From: Sepiola atlantica
Lineage: Eukaryota; Mollusca; Cephalopoda; Sepiida; Sepiolidae
Assembly (NCBI GenBank): GCA_963556195.1
Contig: OY744519.1
Span: forward strand, 38,278,301 to 38,342,300
Direction of reading: 5' to 3'
Length of the DNA stretch: 64,000 nt
Below are positions 24,907-37,495 of the stretch, piece after piece (the stretch's first letter is position 1; each line of letters starts with the position of its first letter). The position numbers and the translations under genes were made by a program. The notes under the pieces are model-generated. The model searched no databases and was not told the DNA's origin. It saw only the letters and a program-made list of their open reading frames with translations.

Positions 24907-27900
24907 TATATAAAAGGAGAAAACGTCCCATCGACAGACAGACATGAAAGTTAAATATACGTTATCTACATTATATTATTAAATTATTGTGTATTATATT
25001 AATAAGATTATTAAAAAAGCTTGTGTAAATGCCCAAAAGAGAAAGCAGAACACATGGGGATTGTAGTAAAATAAATAGTTTGATTATTTATATAAGATAA
25101 TATATGGCATTCATGTCACTATTTACAGACATATAAGAAGGGTACTTTCAACTCTATTTAATCAAAAAAATAAGATTATAAAATGTGTAATTGAGTAGAT
25201 TGCTGAAATATTAAACGAAACAAATCAATAAAAAAACAATGTTTTTGAAAACGTTACAATCCAAACATTACTTAATATACCTGCCATTCTGGGAACAAAC
25301 ATTTCAGTCATCCTTAAATTTACTTGTTTTCTATACAAGCAAGGTTTTATTAACCAATTGAAAATAAGATAGTTTGTTAATATTTTCCTACGTAAGCTCT
25401 TCATCTTATGCATAGAGATAATCTAAATATACGTTCAAAATGTCATCATGACTGTTTGATATCATAGAAGAATTATCAGAAAATATTTTAGGATGACGAT
25501 TTATTAAAGAAAAAATAGAGATTAAGATAGTGTTTTTGAATGACTTTTTCAAAAGTGATACATAGTTATGACGTCAATGCGAGGAGTAAATTCACACTTG
25601 ACAAGATCATTTCTTTAAACTTTTATAAAACTTACAACATTTTCGATAGGTGTCAAATGAAAAGTAGTGTTAGCATTATTGACAAAAATCAGACATAATA
25701 AAATACGATTGAATTAAATAAGCTTTATGAGATTATATATTGTCATTTGATATATTCATGTTGAGCGAGTTGAAACTATTCATACAATTCCTACAAAGAA
25801 TGGTCACACGTTCTAATATAAGTAATTGTTAATCAATTATAATATACATTTTAAACAAATTTATAAAAGTAAATGAATGTTACACATATTGAACACAATA
25901 ATAAACCAGTCCCGAGCATAATTAATAAAAGCAACACGTTTAGGAAAATGCGATGCACTAATTCTAACGCTGCTTAAAAAAATTGATATTTGTTTTGTAA
26001 AACGATTTGTACTTGACTTAAGATTACTTCTCAGTTTCCAATATTACTTTTCTAATAGAGCCTAATTTCTTTCCCAGACACATTTTACGGATCTGCAACA
26101 GGAGAATAGAATGGGTGAGGAAGCAATTTGAAGTGGAATTAATGTGGACTTGCCATCGTTGCTATCGACTTGGGGCACAGTGCACTGTCTTTGTACATGC
26201 CGCTCTTTCAGTCTTTATTCGTAGTCGTTCATTATAGCGATGTTTCCTTCGAACGCACGAATAATAATAATCGATAATATTCGCTATTAATAGTTCTTCT
26301 TTTTACGGGCTAACTAATGTAAGAACTAGTTTGCACATCCTAAAATACAAATGTCACATATTTGGTTCGTTGTGTTTGCGTCTTTGCTCGTTTCTGACCG
26401 CAATAACCTGTTGATTTGACTACAGAGTAATATGGCTGAGCAATGCTTAATCCATTGTCACATATTGACGCAAATACTCTTTTTATGTTGAGGTAAAACA
26501 TTTGGAAGCAACATTCTGAATTATTGAGACGTTGTTATTTATCAAATGTGAGCAAACATGACGATACTTTTTACACTGCTTTCTCATTGACAGATGTGTA
26601 TGCAAAATGATGAATATGCTGCCTATGATTTTTTAGACTCCATTGCCATCTCGCGAAATTTTAATTTACAGTCAACTTCCCTAGGTAGTAGACTTTCTTA
26701 TATTTCTATGACAACTGCGGAATTCGGGATGCTATAGCGTTCAGCCTCATATGTGACTGTACGACCGCGTTACAGTAAGCATGCGACGTCTAAACCATTG
26801 TTTCCAACGTGCTAAATTCTACTTTTAGAGTCAGTGCTTGGTTTGAACTGTATTTCTATTAAAAAGCACAGACTTTCTAACACACACATTATTGAATTGT
26901 TTAGAAAATTTGCTAGAGTAGCTTCACTTACATAATTGTACTTTGTAAACTAATAATCAAATTCACCTACAATTCTTACACGTTTTATTCAAAGTTTGTG
27001 ATAACACTTTTATAAGATTTGTATTAGTGGCTCGATCAATATGTCAGGCACACTAATATTATTTAATGCAGTGTTGAATACATATCTGTTGTTATTTAAT
27101 TATGTTAGATAAAGGATGCTAATATCATGTATAAGAGGGAAATGATTTCAGAATTAAATAGAAAATTCACAATTCCATGTATAATCTTACACCTTGTTTA
27201 ATGAATAATGTTAAGTACTATCAGTGCACGTGGACATTCCAGTTGAATTTAAAGGACAAAGGAGTTAGTGCCATATTCCCGATCTATCGATGACTCGCAT
27301 GACCGTAGTCTGATATAACTCTACCAGATTTGTACTAACTTAAAATACTTATTTAACTACGATGGTTGATGTAGTTTTTAAATGTATCCGATTATAAGGT
27401 CTATCCCAAACCCCTATATTTGTTTGCAACATATTTCCATTCTTTGAGCGTCATACGCCAACGTATATAGCACGATATTATTGTAATATCTTTCGGCAGA
27501 ACGAAGGCTAAAAAATTGAATTTGTTTTGAGTATCACGTTCGACAAAAAGCGGCATCAAAGGACATTTTAAAACTGAATTTATTTTGCATTGCATATTTT
27601 GCGATCGGGCAATCTCGTATTTGTTTCAACAACGAAGAGAGAAATTACCATCGCGTGTTATTATATAGTTCAACATTTTTTTTTAAATTAAAGCAATTTA
27701 ATATTCTTAAACCATTAATGAAACTTTTTGGTCAGACATATCAATTGACGTCAACAAATGTTGTATGAACTTCTATTAAACGGAATTGTCGATTTTATTA
27801 TTTGAACGACTATTCTAATGTTGGTGGTTATTAATATTAGATAATTAGTATTCATGTTTTGAGGACGCGTATAAAAAAGATAACACACAGATAAAAAGAT

Positions 27901-28734
27901 AGGTATGGCTCGCTACACACAGTCACACTATTCACAAGTACCTGAAGGCTTAGAACCAAACTCGAGGACGCATTTTTTCATAGTGAACTCCCATAATATC
28001 CTAACACTAAGTTAAACAATTACCAATTTGACATGACTGGATACCTCATTCTATGCCGTTATGTCTATGATAAATAGATGCACATACTCGGAGTTTATAT
28101 TCGTAACACTTATCCCTTACCTAGAAAACATAGTATAGAATCAGATACTCACGATCACATATGCTGTAAGGTAATGTTATTAACTTGTATTTAACCGTTC
28201 TCTTTCGACCCAGACCTGTACCTTGATTCGCCATATTATTGATAGTATATACGTAGCACTGACGTTCGATCCGAGCGCTTAAATACAAGTTTGGAGAGTT
28301 AATGGACATACTCGTAATAGTCGTTGATTCCCGACTGATACAGATTCAGTTGGTATCAGCACGTATAGTTTGTCTACTGCCACTGTTCAAAGACTGTTAG
28401 TTTACCGATCCACCCACAGATCGACAGGATCAGCAAGCATCACTTCTCCATATATTCTTGAATACACTGCCAGAAGCTTGTGTAACAGATGTTTATAGTC
28501 ATTGTAGTAAGAGTTCATATATCCCTTAACTTTCAACTCCAAGTCGAAAAACTCTTACTCAAAAGTGTGTGATACTACAAACGAGATGATTGAAAATCAA
28601 TCCGAGCCTACATCAAAGACGCCCTATGAATATATGTTTGTAACCGTAATCTAGTCTTTTAGGTAACGAATTGTGTAAAATAGACACAGAAACGCATATC
28701 TTTAAGTAAAAAGTCTATAACAATACTCGCTCTC
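24904..28734. other. AT-rich DNA without recognisable genes
   Basis: Nearly 4 kb with only short chance frames and no tandem repeat or transposon end that I can identify. Any conserved non-coding function would need cross-species comparison. Confidence 0.5.
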
Positions 28735-30064
28735 GTGAATGGTTTACTTCGACCTGTGCTCATTAGCAGCATGGATTCTGCTGATGTGACCACCATGAGT
28801 CAAATACAAATAGGCACAAATGCATAGCATCAACACCGATGTAATATACGCACATTATCGATGGTATACTGAGATAACTAGAAGGGACATTAACTCGCAG
28901 AAATTAGGAACTCTCGATTTTTGGAAAATGCATAATAGTGTGCTGAATATTGGATAATCAACAATTTCCTCGCACTCCATCAATCATTCTGTATTTTGCA
29001 TGGCAAATGATAATGATACATTACCTGCTCATCGGTTTCCATGAACGCATCCTTGAACTACACAACCTATTTTGCCAAATTCCTTATTGTGGACTGGAGC
29101 AACATTGAAAGATATGATCATCTCCCATTCTCATACTAGGGGTTTGATAAGAAACCTTGACATCTCTAAAGCATAAAAGGCCCGATCTTATTGCTGCTAT
29201 AGTTCTACAAGAATGCGCTACCGAGATGTATAATGTCCTATCAAAATTTTACAACAAATATGTTGTTCATTATTACGTTAACAATTGCATCTGTAGTTCA
29301 AGTGTTCGATAATTATGGCGAGATAAACTGACCAGCAGTTATCGGACCCTTAGTTTCTCTTCGTCTATCCGTAATATCTTTAAATAAATAATCAATCACG
29401 CGATAGTCGTGTATGCTTTTCTTTCGTTCTGACACACAGTATAGATTTAAGTAAAGCGTTCTACTGCGGATATTCTAACGATCATCCTTGAACGCATAGA
29501 CAATACAATAGACAAGGCAGATTAAACTTGCGCAGTTGTGTTCATATATATAAAAAGCCTTTGAAAATGTTGTCATGAAGGTCTTCTCATGAGAATTAAT
29601 TCGTACGGTATTATTGGACGAATATGTAATATAATCACATCATTTCTAACCATGAAAAGGTACAGGTTGTCCTCAATGATCGCACATCCAAAACAACATG
29701 ATATAAATGTGTGACCTCATCATTATAAACGACCTCCCTGATGCAATTATAGTAGAAATAGTGAACTTGCCTAATGCCGCCACACTTTATTCTCGACATG
29801 TGGTAAACACGAACGCGCAGATGTCGAAAGCAATGGCTTCCTCCTTAAAAAATTGCTTCAATGACTATTAGAGTTGAAACATAAATTGATGGTAACACGT
29901 AATGCTAGGTTGTTTTTCTTTTACTGATTACAAGAAACAATTTGAACCACCAATTATTGTAGTTAATAGAACTCTACCCGACAGTTCAATATTCTAAATG
30001 ATCTAGGCCGATCATTTAGAATATTGAACTGTCGGGTAGAGTTCTATTAGCCAAAATAATTGGT
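28735..30064 (+). pseudogene. Decayed LINE (Jockey/CR1-like) endonuclease linker and reverse transcriptase
   Basis: Plus-strand pieces in several frames follow the order of a non-LTR retrotransposon. About 28890 reads as a NSQKLGTLDFWKMHNSVLN stretch from the segment before the RT. About 29190 reads AAIVLQECATEMYNVLSK (start of RT), about 29730 reads INDLPDAI and about 29950 reads PPIIVVNRTLPDSS. The same order and wording occur in the minus-strand LINE at 32530-34780, so they are one family. The catalytic YxDD box, expected near 29770, reads LPNA, so the active-site aspartates are gone. Frames shift several times and stops are common. The 3' part ends in the hairpin at 29949-30064. Confidence 0.75.
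29949..30064. repeat. Perfect 40-bp hairpin extended to 55 bp
   Basis: Positions 29964-30003 are the exact reverse complement of 30010-30049 (6-nt loop, all 40 pairs checked). After a 5-by-5 internal mismatch, 29949-29958 pairs with 30055-30064. The left arm carries LINE-derived coding sequence read in the plus direction, so the right arm appears to be an inverted copy of it. Confidence 0.97.
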
Positions 30065-30310
30065 AATATAAATTTGAAATAAAACACAAGAGATACGGAT
30101 AATGCTGCTCTGTCGTGATGGATTTTTTTCTATCTCTTCATTCAGCCATGCCTTGAGTATTATTTGTTGTCACAGTTGGACTTCTCCGCAAACCTATTAG
30201 TATGCTGATCTTAGGCAATGTAAACACATGTATCTAATATCAAAGGTACCTTACTGTCTAGAACACTCCAGCCCTGTAGCATCGCCGCGATGTTCCACCT
30301 CATGCGCTCT

Positions 30311-30732
30311 GGGGCGGCGATCAGTACGTATATAGCACGCACACCAGGGCGGCGATAGGTACGTACTTAGCACGCGCACCGAGGCGGAGATAAGTACGTA
30401 TTTAGCATTCGCATCAGGCCGGCGATAGAGACGTATTTAGCATTTGCACCGAGGCGGTGATAGGTACGTATGTAGAATTCGCAACGGGGCGGCGATAGGT
30501 ACGTATGCAGCATTCGCACTAGGGCGGCGATAATTACGTATGTAGCATTTGCACCGGGGCAGCGATAGGTACTTATGTAGTATGCATACCGGGCGGCAAT
30601 AGGTACTTATATAGTATCTGCCCGGGGCGGCGATAGGTATGTATGTTGTATGTGCACCGGGGTGGCGATAGATATGTATATAGTATGAACACCGAGGCGG
30701 GGATAAGTACCTATATAGAAGGCGCAGATAGA
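30311..30732 (+). repeat. 35-bp GC-rich minisatellite, about 12 copies
   Basis: Unit pattern is GGCGGCGATAGGTACGTAT followed by GTAGCATTCGCACCGG, with 5-10 differences between copies and a constant length near 35 bp. It stands out from the AT-rich surroundings. It lies about 260 bp upstream of a Helitron-type 3' end and could be internal to that element. Confidence 0.93.
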
Positions 30733-30961
30733 TGTGGTACTTTTTATAGAAATATGTCATACTATTGCCCTAGGTCACGTAGGAGAAATGGTGGAGAAGA
30801 AGCAGCTTTCGCAAAAGGCAACATTAGAAAGTAGCGGTGAAATGGGGCGACCAGGGAATAGAAAGGTACACAGATAAAAGGACGGCTATAGAGCAGGGGG
30901 AGAAATAGAAGTTTGAATATAAAGATGTTACACGCGCTATTTTTCTTCAATTATATGTCTT

Positions 30962-30995
30962 TATGACCCCGAGAAACGCCGGGTAGCCCCGCTAG
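30962..30995 (+). mobile_element. Helitron-type 3' terminus
   Basis: A GC-rich stretch with a short stem (CGGG TAGC CCCG type) runs straight into CTAG at 30992-30995, followed by T. This is the classic Helitron end, with host T after the CTRR. I could not find the matching 5' end, so the size and the relation to the 35-bp minisatellite remain open. Confidence 0.6.
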
Positions 30996-31248
30996 TTCAA
31001 TATAACAGTTCCGAAGTCATTATGTGATATTACAGCAGCCGTATACTATTGTCGCCTCGCTTGCACCGACTGTTGATTTTATCTAAAAATTTGAGGAGCA
31101 ATAAACAAGTTTCCAGTGCCCTTTAACTCTTTGAATGAAGTTCTTTATTTGTTATCTATTTAATTTTTCATCTCACTATTGGCGTATCAGCCGAGGTTCG
31201 TGCTCCTACATGTGAATGAATGTGCTTGTTTTCATGGGATTTCAACCC

Positions 31249-31250
<2 letters not shown>

Positions 31251-31328
<78 letters not shown>

Positions 31329-31330
31329 TA
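31251..31330. repeat. (TTA)n microsatellite
   Basis: About 24 TTA units, nearly pure, next to the dispersed repeat that follows. Confidence 0.97.
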
Positions 31331-31438
31331 ATATTTACTCAATATGAGTTCTGAGACAGTGCGTCATCAGCGATTGCTTACTGATAATCAGCAGTAGTGT
31401 TCCCGGGATTCTGAGTGACAACAAGTCTCCTCAGATCT
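31331..31438 (+). repeat. 110-bp dispersed repeat, copy 1
   Basis: Shares GAGTTCT, AGYGATTGCTxAC, CAGxAGTxGTxTTCC and TCTGAGTGACAACAAGTCTCC blocks with 47121-47232, in the same order and orientation. Both copies follow an ATT-type microsatellite. It has no A- or B-box that I can see, so its class is unknown. Confidence 0.8.
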
Positions 31439-31500
31439 GAAGTGCTCTCAATCTCTTTCGATAGCTACTGCAAATAAAAGTGCATTATCACAACGGACGC

Positions 31501-32440
31501 TTACCACAGATTTCTAGTTAGAAACAACAATGGACTTTCTTTGTGATTTAGATGCCAATAAACCTCTCCAATGCCCAAGTGCTCTCCGCACTCTTCCAGT
31601 GGAGGTCTACTCAGTGCTATCTTTCCTCGGTCTTTCCATCCTCCTTGAGCCTTTACGACTGGTGTGTGTGTGATATCAACCTTAGCTGGTAGGATCATAT
31701 TTTATTTGGGAGGGGGGATAGTTTATGAAATGTCTTGCAGTTTCTATTCCTTGGGTTCTTGTGGTGATCTTTATGGGGTTTCGTTGTCTCCCTATTGAGC
31801 CTTGTATGTGATTCTTTAGTTTTCGTAGCTGATGTGGAAATGTGTCCGCATTCGACAGTTATCATTGTTTTATTATTATTTCTTTTATATGGGCTCAGTC
31901 TTCTCTTTTGATTCCAATTTCTCCCAGTCTGTTTTCCAAGTTATTCGGAACTGTTCCTAGTGCCCCTACGATTATTGGTATTCTATTTACTTTCTTCATA
32001 CTCTATACTTCTTTCAATTATCAGGCGAGTTCAGTATATATGGTTCGTTTTTCTGTCTCGTTGTCTTCACACTCTGGTCGTCTGGGACGGCAAAAGGTAC
32101 AGTTTGCCAGTATTATTCTTTCTGGTTGACTATTATGACACCCAGTCTCCTTGCATGTATAAGATTATCTGTTATGTCAGAAAAGTATGTTTTTTTTCTT
32201 ATTCAAGAATTGTCTCGGGTTTATGTTTGTACAATTTATCCGAGTGTTCGAAATACATTTGTTTGAATAGTATCCAGTGTACTTCTTTCCCCACACAGCC
32301 ATGCCTAATTTTGTATTCTTTTGGCGCTAGTTTTTGTGCATTCGTTTATTATGTGATTTACTGGTTCGTGTCTTGGTCCGCACACTCTCTTTTTAAAATG
32401 TTTTTATATAATTTTTATATTTTTAACATAGTTAACCCAA
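31501..32440 (-). pseudogene. C-terminal part of a decayed non-LTR retrotransposon polyprotein
   Basis: On the minus strand, reading from 32440 down, the order is: a Cys/His-containing region (around HEPVNHIINECTK), then a stretch around VPFAVPDDQSVK near 32110, then MKKVNRIPIIVGALGTVPNN near 31960. This succession (zinc-binding region, a PDD-type endonuclease-like motif, a VxGALG motif) is the usual C-terminus of a LINE type common in fish and molluscs. A 65-codon open frame (31501-31698, minus) may be the last part or the 3' tail. The frames shift at least twice and carry stops. The RT proper is missing, so the copy is 5'-truncated or interrupted by its neighbour. Confidence 0.6.
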
Positions 32441-32529
32441 ACAAGGCAGGCCGCCACAGTAGACGAAAGGGACTACTGAGAAAAATAGTAACGGTTTGGA
32501 GGGTCAACCTGGATTGGGAGCTGCGCAGC

Positions 32530-34780
32530 GAGAAGTTAGTTCACATTAGTTTTAAATTTCTGCAGGCCAGTACCGGCAGCAAAACAGCGAGCAGGAAGGG
32601 AGTTCCAGAGTCCAGCAGCTCGAGGAAATAAGCTTTTGAAGTAGAAACCTCCTTGGTATCTGGGGACCTGCACAGTGAATGGATGGGATTTGGCAGATTT
32701 CCGGCTTGGTCTAGTGAATTTGCGTCGTGAAAGTACCAGAGCAGCAAGCTCATCAGAACACAATCCATTGAAGTACTTGTAAAACAGGAACAAGGAAGTA
32801 ACATTGCAGCGATGGGACAAACACTGAAGTCTGGTAGATAGTGAAGGACCTATCAAGTTGGCGACTATTTTTTGGACCTTGTCTGAGTGGGAGAAACTAG
32901 TGGATAATGAGCCAGACCCGGTGTGTCAACAATACTCCATGCATCGGCTGATGGTGGCTTTGAAGAGATATAAGATAATGTCAGGTGTGATAGTTTACTG
33001 ATGCGGTAAAGGGAATCCACGTTCTTTGCAGCAGTCCTGGCAATGTTTTCAATGTATTTATACCAATTCATGTTATCCGTGAAATTTAGGCCGAGGGGTT
33101 TGAATGATGAAGCTTCAGATAAGGTGTTATTTGCCATGACGATCGGTGGTTGAAGAGTTTTTTTGTTGTTATTGAAGGAAAGTAGCTTTATCTTTGCGGC
33201 ATTAAAAGTTATCATCAATGTTTGACCCAATTCCACTACAGACTGGAGGTCATTTTCTAAGGATTCAGCTATTGCCTCAGATATGTGCCGGTTTTGCCCA
33301 CATAAAGAGAGTAGAGCGTCATGTCGTCAGTTACTATTCCTATCTCAGTCTCAATGACATCAGGGACGTCATTTATGAACTGCAGGTACAGTAGAGCTCT
33401 AAGGATGGATACTTAGAGTACACCAGCATTTATGTCATGTGTCTAAGAAGAACGGCTCTCGAGGACAAACGGGATCTTTTTTTATTGTTAAAAAGGCTAT
33501 ACTTATATTAAATATTTGTCTAGTAATACAACATGAGTGCAGTTTTATGAGATGCCCTTCATGTCAAACTGTGTCAAATGCCTTGTATATATCAAGCGTT
33601 ACCGCCCTTGTTTTACCTGCCTTGTCCAGTGTATGGTATATGCGTTCAGAGATGACCGTTAGGATATTTGTAGCAGATCGTGCTTGTCTGAATCCGTATT
33701 GATGATCAGAAAGAAGTAAATCATTAACTAGGTTGATTAATGATTCAAATATTTTAGCAAAGATCAGGAGTAGACTGATTGGGCGGTATTTTAGAGGATC
33801 AGTCTTATCTCTAGAATTCTTGAAGACTGGTACCACAGAGACACATTTCAACCTTTCAGGGAAACAGGATACACTAAGGCATTTGTTGTATAGTTTGTAG
33901 AGGACAGGTGCACGCTCACCTAAGTATTTCTTTATTACTATTACTGGTATAAAATCAGGCCCGCAGGCTTTGGAGGTAGCAATGTTTTTTTTATGATGTC
34001 TCTGACTTGAGATGGGTTGATGACCGGAGTCTCAAGTGTGGCAAGAGTTCGCAATTAGAATTTAGGGAGGAGGTGGGTTTCAGAGTCCAAAGTAGAGTTT
34101 AAGGCGAAACGTTGAGCAAGTAGTTCAACCTTAGAAGTTGTCGTCCAAACAACATCGTTGTGATTTAGTAGCGGGGTAATTGTCGATTGCCCATTGTTCA
34201 TCACACTGGTTAAGCGTTTCCAAAAATCACGGGTACCTAGTGTCTGTTACTGAATGCGATTGTTGGTTATCTCTGTATACCTTCTCTTAGCTTCATCTAT
34301 CACTACTTTGCAATCATTGCTTCCTCTACAATTTTTTGTCACTTCGCAGTTTACCTATGGCCCCGAATTTTCGGAATGCCTTCTGCCTCTCAGCAATAGC
34401 GGCTGCACAATCTCAGGTGAACTATTGAGGAGAGTGGGGTTTGCTGAATAATGTTTGCGTAAGGACATAAGCATCAATGCCTGCTTTGCTCCATTCGATT
34501 AGCCTATTTGCACACTGATCAGCAGGGAGTGAGAAGGTTTAGCCTCATGGGGCGTCACTGATGTAATCCCTTATAGATTAAAAATCAGGCTGCTTATAGT
34601 TTCTCGTCGTTTTTAGCAACTGCTCTTCAGCTTTTGGACGAGTTTTTGAAGAGATAAGTATTATTACCACAATGTGACCAGAGTGATGTGAGGTCAATCT
34701 GAAGCACATGTAGACTTGGTAATCTGATTCTAACCTATGTTGTTTAGTCAAGAGGGGGGGGACTCCGAACATAAACTCCT
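32530..34780 (-). pseudogene. Decayed LINE (Jockey/CR1-like) endonuclease linker and RT
   Basis: Minus-strand pieces read in order. At about 34760-34500 is the end of the endonuclease and linker. At about 34400-34180 is the pre-RT segment. At 33851-33564 are RT motifs around DPLKYRPISLLLIFAK and YGFRQARSATN, with the motif A region ending in LDIYKAFDTV. The catalytic box lies at about 33321-33335 and reads VTDD where F/Y-x-D-D is expected. At 33236-32865 is the thumb region with FNAAKIKLLSFNNNKK, and at 32856-32536 the C-terminal end with RAAGLWNSLPARC. A full element would be over 900 codons. Stops and several frameshifts make it inactive, but the aspartates of motif A and of the DD pair survive. 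Further N-terminal endonuclease remains may reach about 35050. Confidence 0.85.
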
Positions 34781-35749
34781 AGCCCATGCATATGTTTGGC
34801 AGAGTACTTACGGTTAAGTGGAAGGTAATCAGTCATGTCAAAGTGGTAAGATGATATTGAGGATTAAAGGTTCGTTTTTCTTAGTTCTGGATATTCGGAG
34901 TGTTTGTCACGAAAAAAGTGTCTACGTCGTGAATTTTATTCTAAGTCCCCGGATATTTGTTCATGCGAGCCTCAAGAGCGAAGCGAATATGTTATTTGTT
35001 GGGTGTCTGGTTAAGTTTTTTTATTTTGTAAATTCATGCTTGTTTTGAGATAAGGTGGGGAGGGCAAAGTGGGTGCTTGTTGTGCGCCAATAAGCTCACA
35101 CAAACAGTCCATTAGTTGTGATTTGACCCATGGGGGTTATGGCCTCGAGGAAGCACACCGGGAATTACTTTAAGGGCCCTTTTCCATGCGCGACATGGCA
35201 CATACAGTTCCTCGCGATATTATGCAACTGTCTTACATGTACCCTCAACCTGTCGGGTCAAAAGAGGCCCAGACTAATTATGTAAGACTTAGTGACGAAA
35301 AAAACATTCCGAGTTGCCCAGATGGAGAGAAAAAAGACGGCGTTTATTACAGTAGTTAGGAAACAAGCCCAAGCACTAAGCGTATTTAAAGGTGTCCCAG
35401 TGCGTTTACCTTTACGACTGGCTAATAGACAAAAAAGGAGTGCGACCGCCGGTCGATAGGCATATCCCATCGACTTCTCAAGCAATTATAGGTTTACAAA
35501 CCGGATATTTTGTTCGAGATGCCAGCTCATTGAAGATTGTCGATCAGGACTAAGTAGGGCTCCTTCCCCAACGGTTTGCTGCCAAGATGTTAGTTTTTAG
35601 TAGCACGGTTTTATTGTCAGAGTTTTTCTTTTTCTTAGATTGATAACGTTACAAGGTCTACAGGGACAACACTGTGAGAGAGGATAGCCTGCGCCCGTGT
35701 AATAGTCGGCTATTTTTCTAGCCCCCTACAGGTATTAAAAAAATAATCA
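34781..35749. other. Possible 5' remains of the minus-strand LINE, otherwise unassigned
   Basis: Around 34800-35050 the minus strand has fragments that could be endonuclease sequence of the LINE just downstream, but I cannot align them with confidence. The rest, including a 75-codon minus frame at 35258-35485, is unrecognised. Confidence 0.35.
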
Positions 35750-35753
35750 TATG

Positions 35754-35821
<68 letters not shown>
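35750..35821. repeat. (AT)n microsatellite
   Basis: About 35 AT units with a GTATAC interruption at the start. Confidence 0.97.
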
Positions 35822-35823
<2 letters not shown>

Positions 35824-36046
35824 TCTAGCCACCACCTTCTGCAGATAATGAAGGACTATAGATAAGTTACCCTCTCACTCTATTATAAGCAACAATTATT
35901 GTGGAGATATTTTACCGGCCATTATGGTGTGTGGGAGTGTTTAATTAAATATGGAGTAGGTCCAACGAGAAGGTACTTTAGCTATGATGGTTCAGTATGA
36001 AATGCAAGTGTGTGGTTGAGTTATGTTCAAAAATATTGTGTTACTA

Positions 36047-36207
36047 AGTATTCATAGCAACGTAAAAACATGTCTTATTTAAGATATAGACAGTTCAAAA
36101 ATAAGTAATTAAGAACTTAGCTGGTTTGTTTTTTTTCTTAAATTTTTCCTATAAGCTTAACTAGAATTTGAGGTATCCATTCCTTGTCGGTGCTCGATAT
36201 AAATGTA
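36047..36207 (+). repeat. 160-bp direct repeat, copy 1
   Basis: Matches 36432-36590 in the same orientation. Both contain AAGTATTCATxGCAACGT, ATTTAAGATAxAGACAGTTC, AATTAAGAACTTAGCTG and CCATTCCTxGTCGGT. The copies are roughly 85 percent alike by eye and lie about 385 bp apart. The region has no coding features. Confidence 0.9.
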
Positions 36208-36431
36208 TCAACACGTGGCCTTTACTATCGTACAGCTTATGGTTTTGGTGTGAATTCCCGTATTCTTTAACTATATTTGATAGTGGATTACTTCCCCCGT
36301 GTTAACCACGAGCGCGTTGACACCTCAAAACAACTCCCATCATATTAGCAAGAACATGAAAAAAGAGAAAGACATATAAAGTATCGTGGACAAGAAAAAG
36401 AAACGAAAACCTGAAAAATATATTGTTCAAA

Positions 36432-36590
36432 TAAGTATTCATCGCAACGTTACTACATGCATTATTTAAGATAGAGACAGTTCAGAAATAAGAAATTAAG
36501 AACTTAGCTGTTTTATTTTTCTAAGATTTTGCCTATAAGCTTTAGTTGAATTTGAAGTCTCCATTCCTGGTCGGTGGTCGATATAAAACC
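36432..36590 (+). repeat. 160-bp direct repeat, copy 2
   Basis: Second copy of the repeat at 36047-36207. The sequence between the two copies looks unique, so this is a spaced duplication rather than a tandem array. Confidence 0.9.
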
Positions 36591-37495
36591 GAAAAGTGTC
36601 TTAATTTTCATGATAAAATAAAATAAATATAGTCTGTGAATAATAGTATCTCTGGAACTTTCATTTTGGTTATTATATAAGTTTACACTTAAGCCTGCTG
36701 TTGTTATTGTTCATGAATTGTATGAAATATTGACCGCTGTTAGATTTTAATCATAAGTAATTTGGTATTTTTTTGCAAGAAGATTACTTATTTGAAATAG
36801 AAAGAAAGAAAGCTTGTTTAATCTACATAATTTTATATTTTAAGTGTATCGGGCGTTAATTCAAATGCGTTTGTCTTTCTCCGCTGAATAAATAATATTT
36901 CTATTTTTAGGTAAGTAATACCGTTTCGTTCCTTCTATTTTTGTCCGTGTTTCAAATGAAGTTTGTTTTAAAATACCGCAATGTTTCAGTGTTGTTCTAA
37001 AACATATAGCTTATACTATGTTATACTCGCCATACATTAAGCTACTATTTTGGGCTTTTTTTGCATTCCCACTTGTTCTTGCATTAATTTCTGTGTAAAC
37101 TTACCGATTATGTCGCTAGATAATTTTTGTGGTTGCTTTTTTACCCAATATTATATATTTTAGAGTATTTTGTGTGTGATCGTCATGAATTGAGTGATCA
37201 GTTTACATTAAATTTATGGGTGGAAAGTTATCCCCCATTCTAAAATCTAAAATATTGAGTAAAATAATTAAAAAAAGAAGGATTTTACAATAACTCAAAC
37301 AGTATTTAGAGATTTTTCATTTAAAGGAAACATTTTTGATGCAGCCTATACCTAACTTAAACAGACTATCACTAAAGCTAACCAAAACTACATACCATAC
37401 TTGCCAGGAATTTTTTATTATGAAACTAGTAGATATTATAAATCAAAGTGTTTTAGACTTATCAATCTATTTCCTTCTTTTTTTTGCAGATAAAC
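36591..37495. other. AT-rich DNA, possible upstream intron of the hAT-like element
   Basis: The last 20 bases (pyrimidine-rich, ending TTTTTTTGCAG) look like a splice acceptor just before the first codon of the hAT-like remnant at 37496. Nothing else was recognised. Confidence 0.4.

Noticed and set aside
31960..32631. 223-codon plus-strand frame
   Set aside because: It runs antisense to LINE sequence on the minus strand and shows no domain. It is a shadow of that element.
33439..33702. 87-codon plus-strand frame
   Set aside because: It lies antisense to the RT region of the minus-strand LINE, whose minus-strand frames carry the recognisable motifs.
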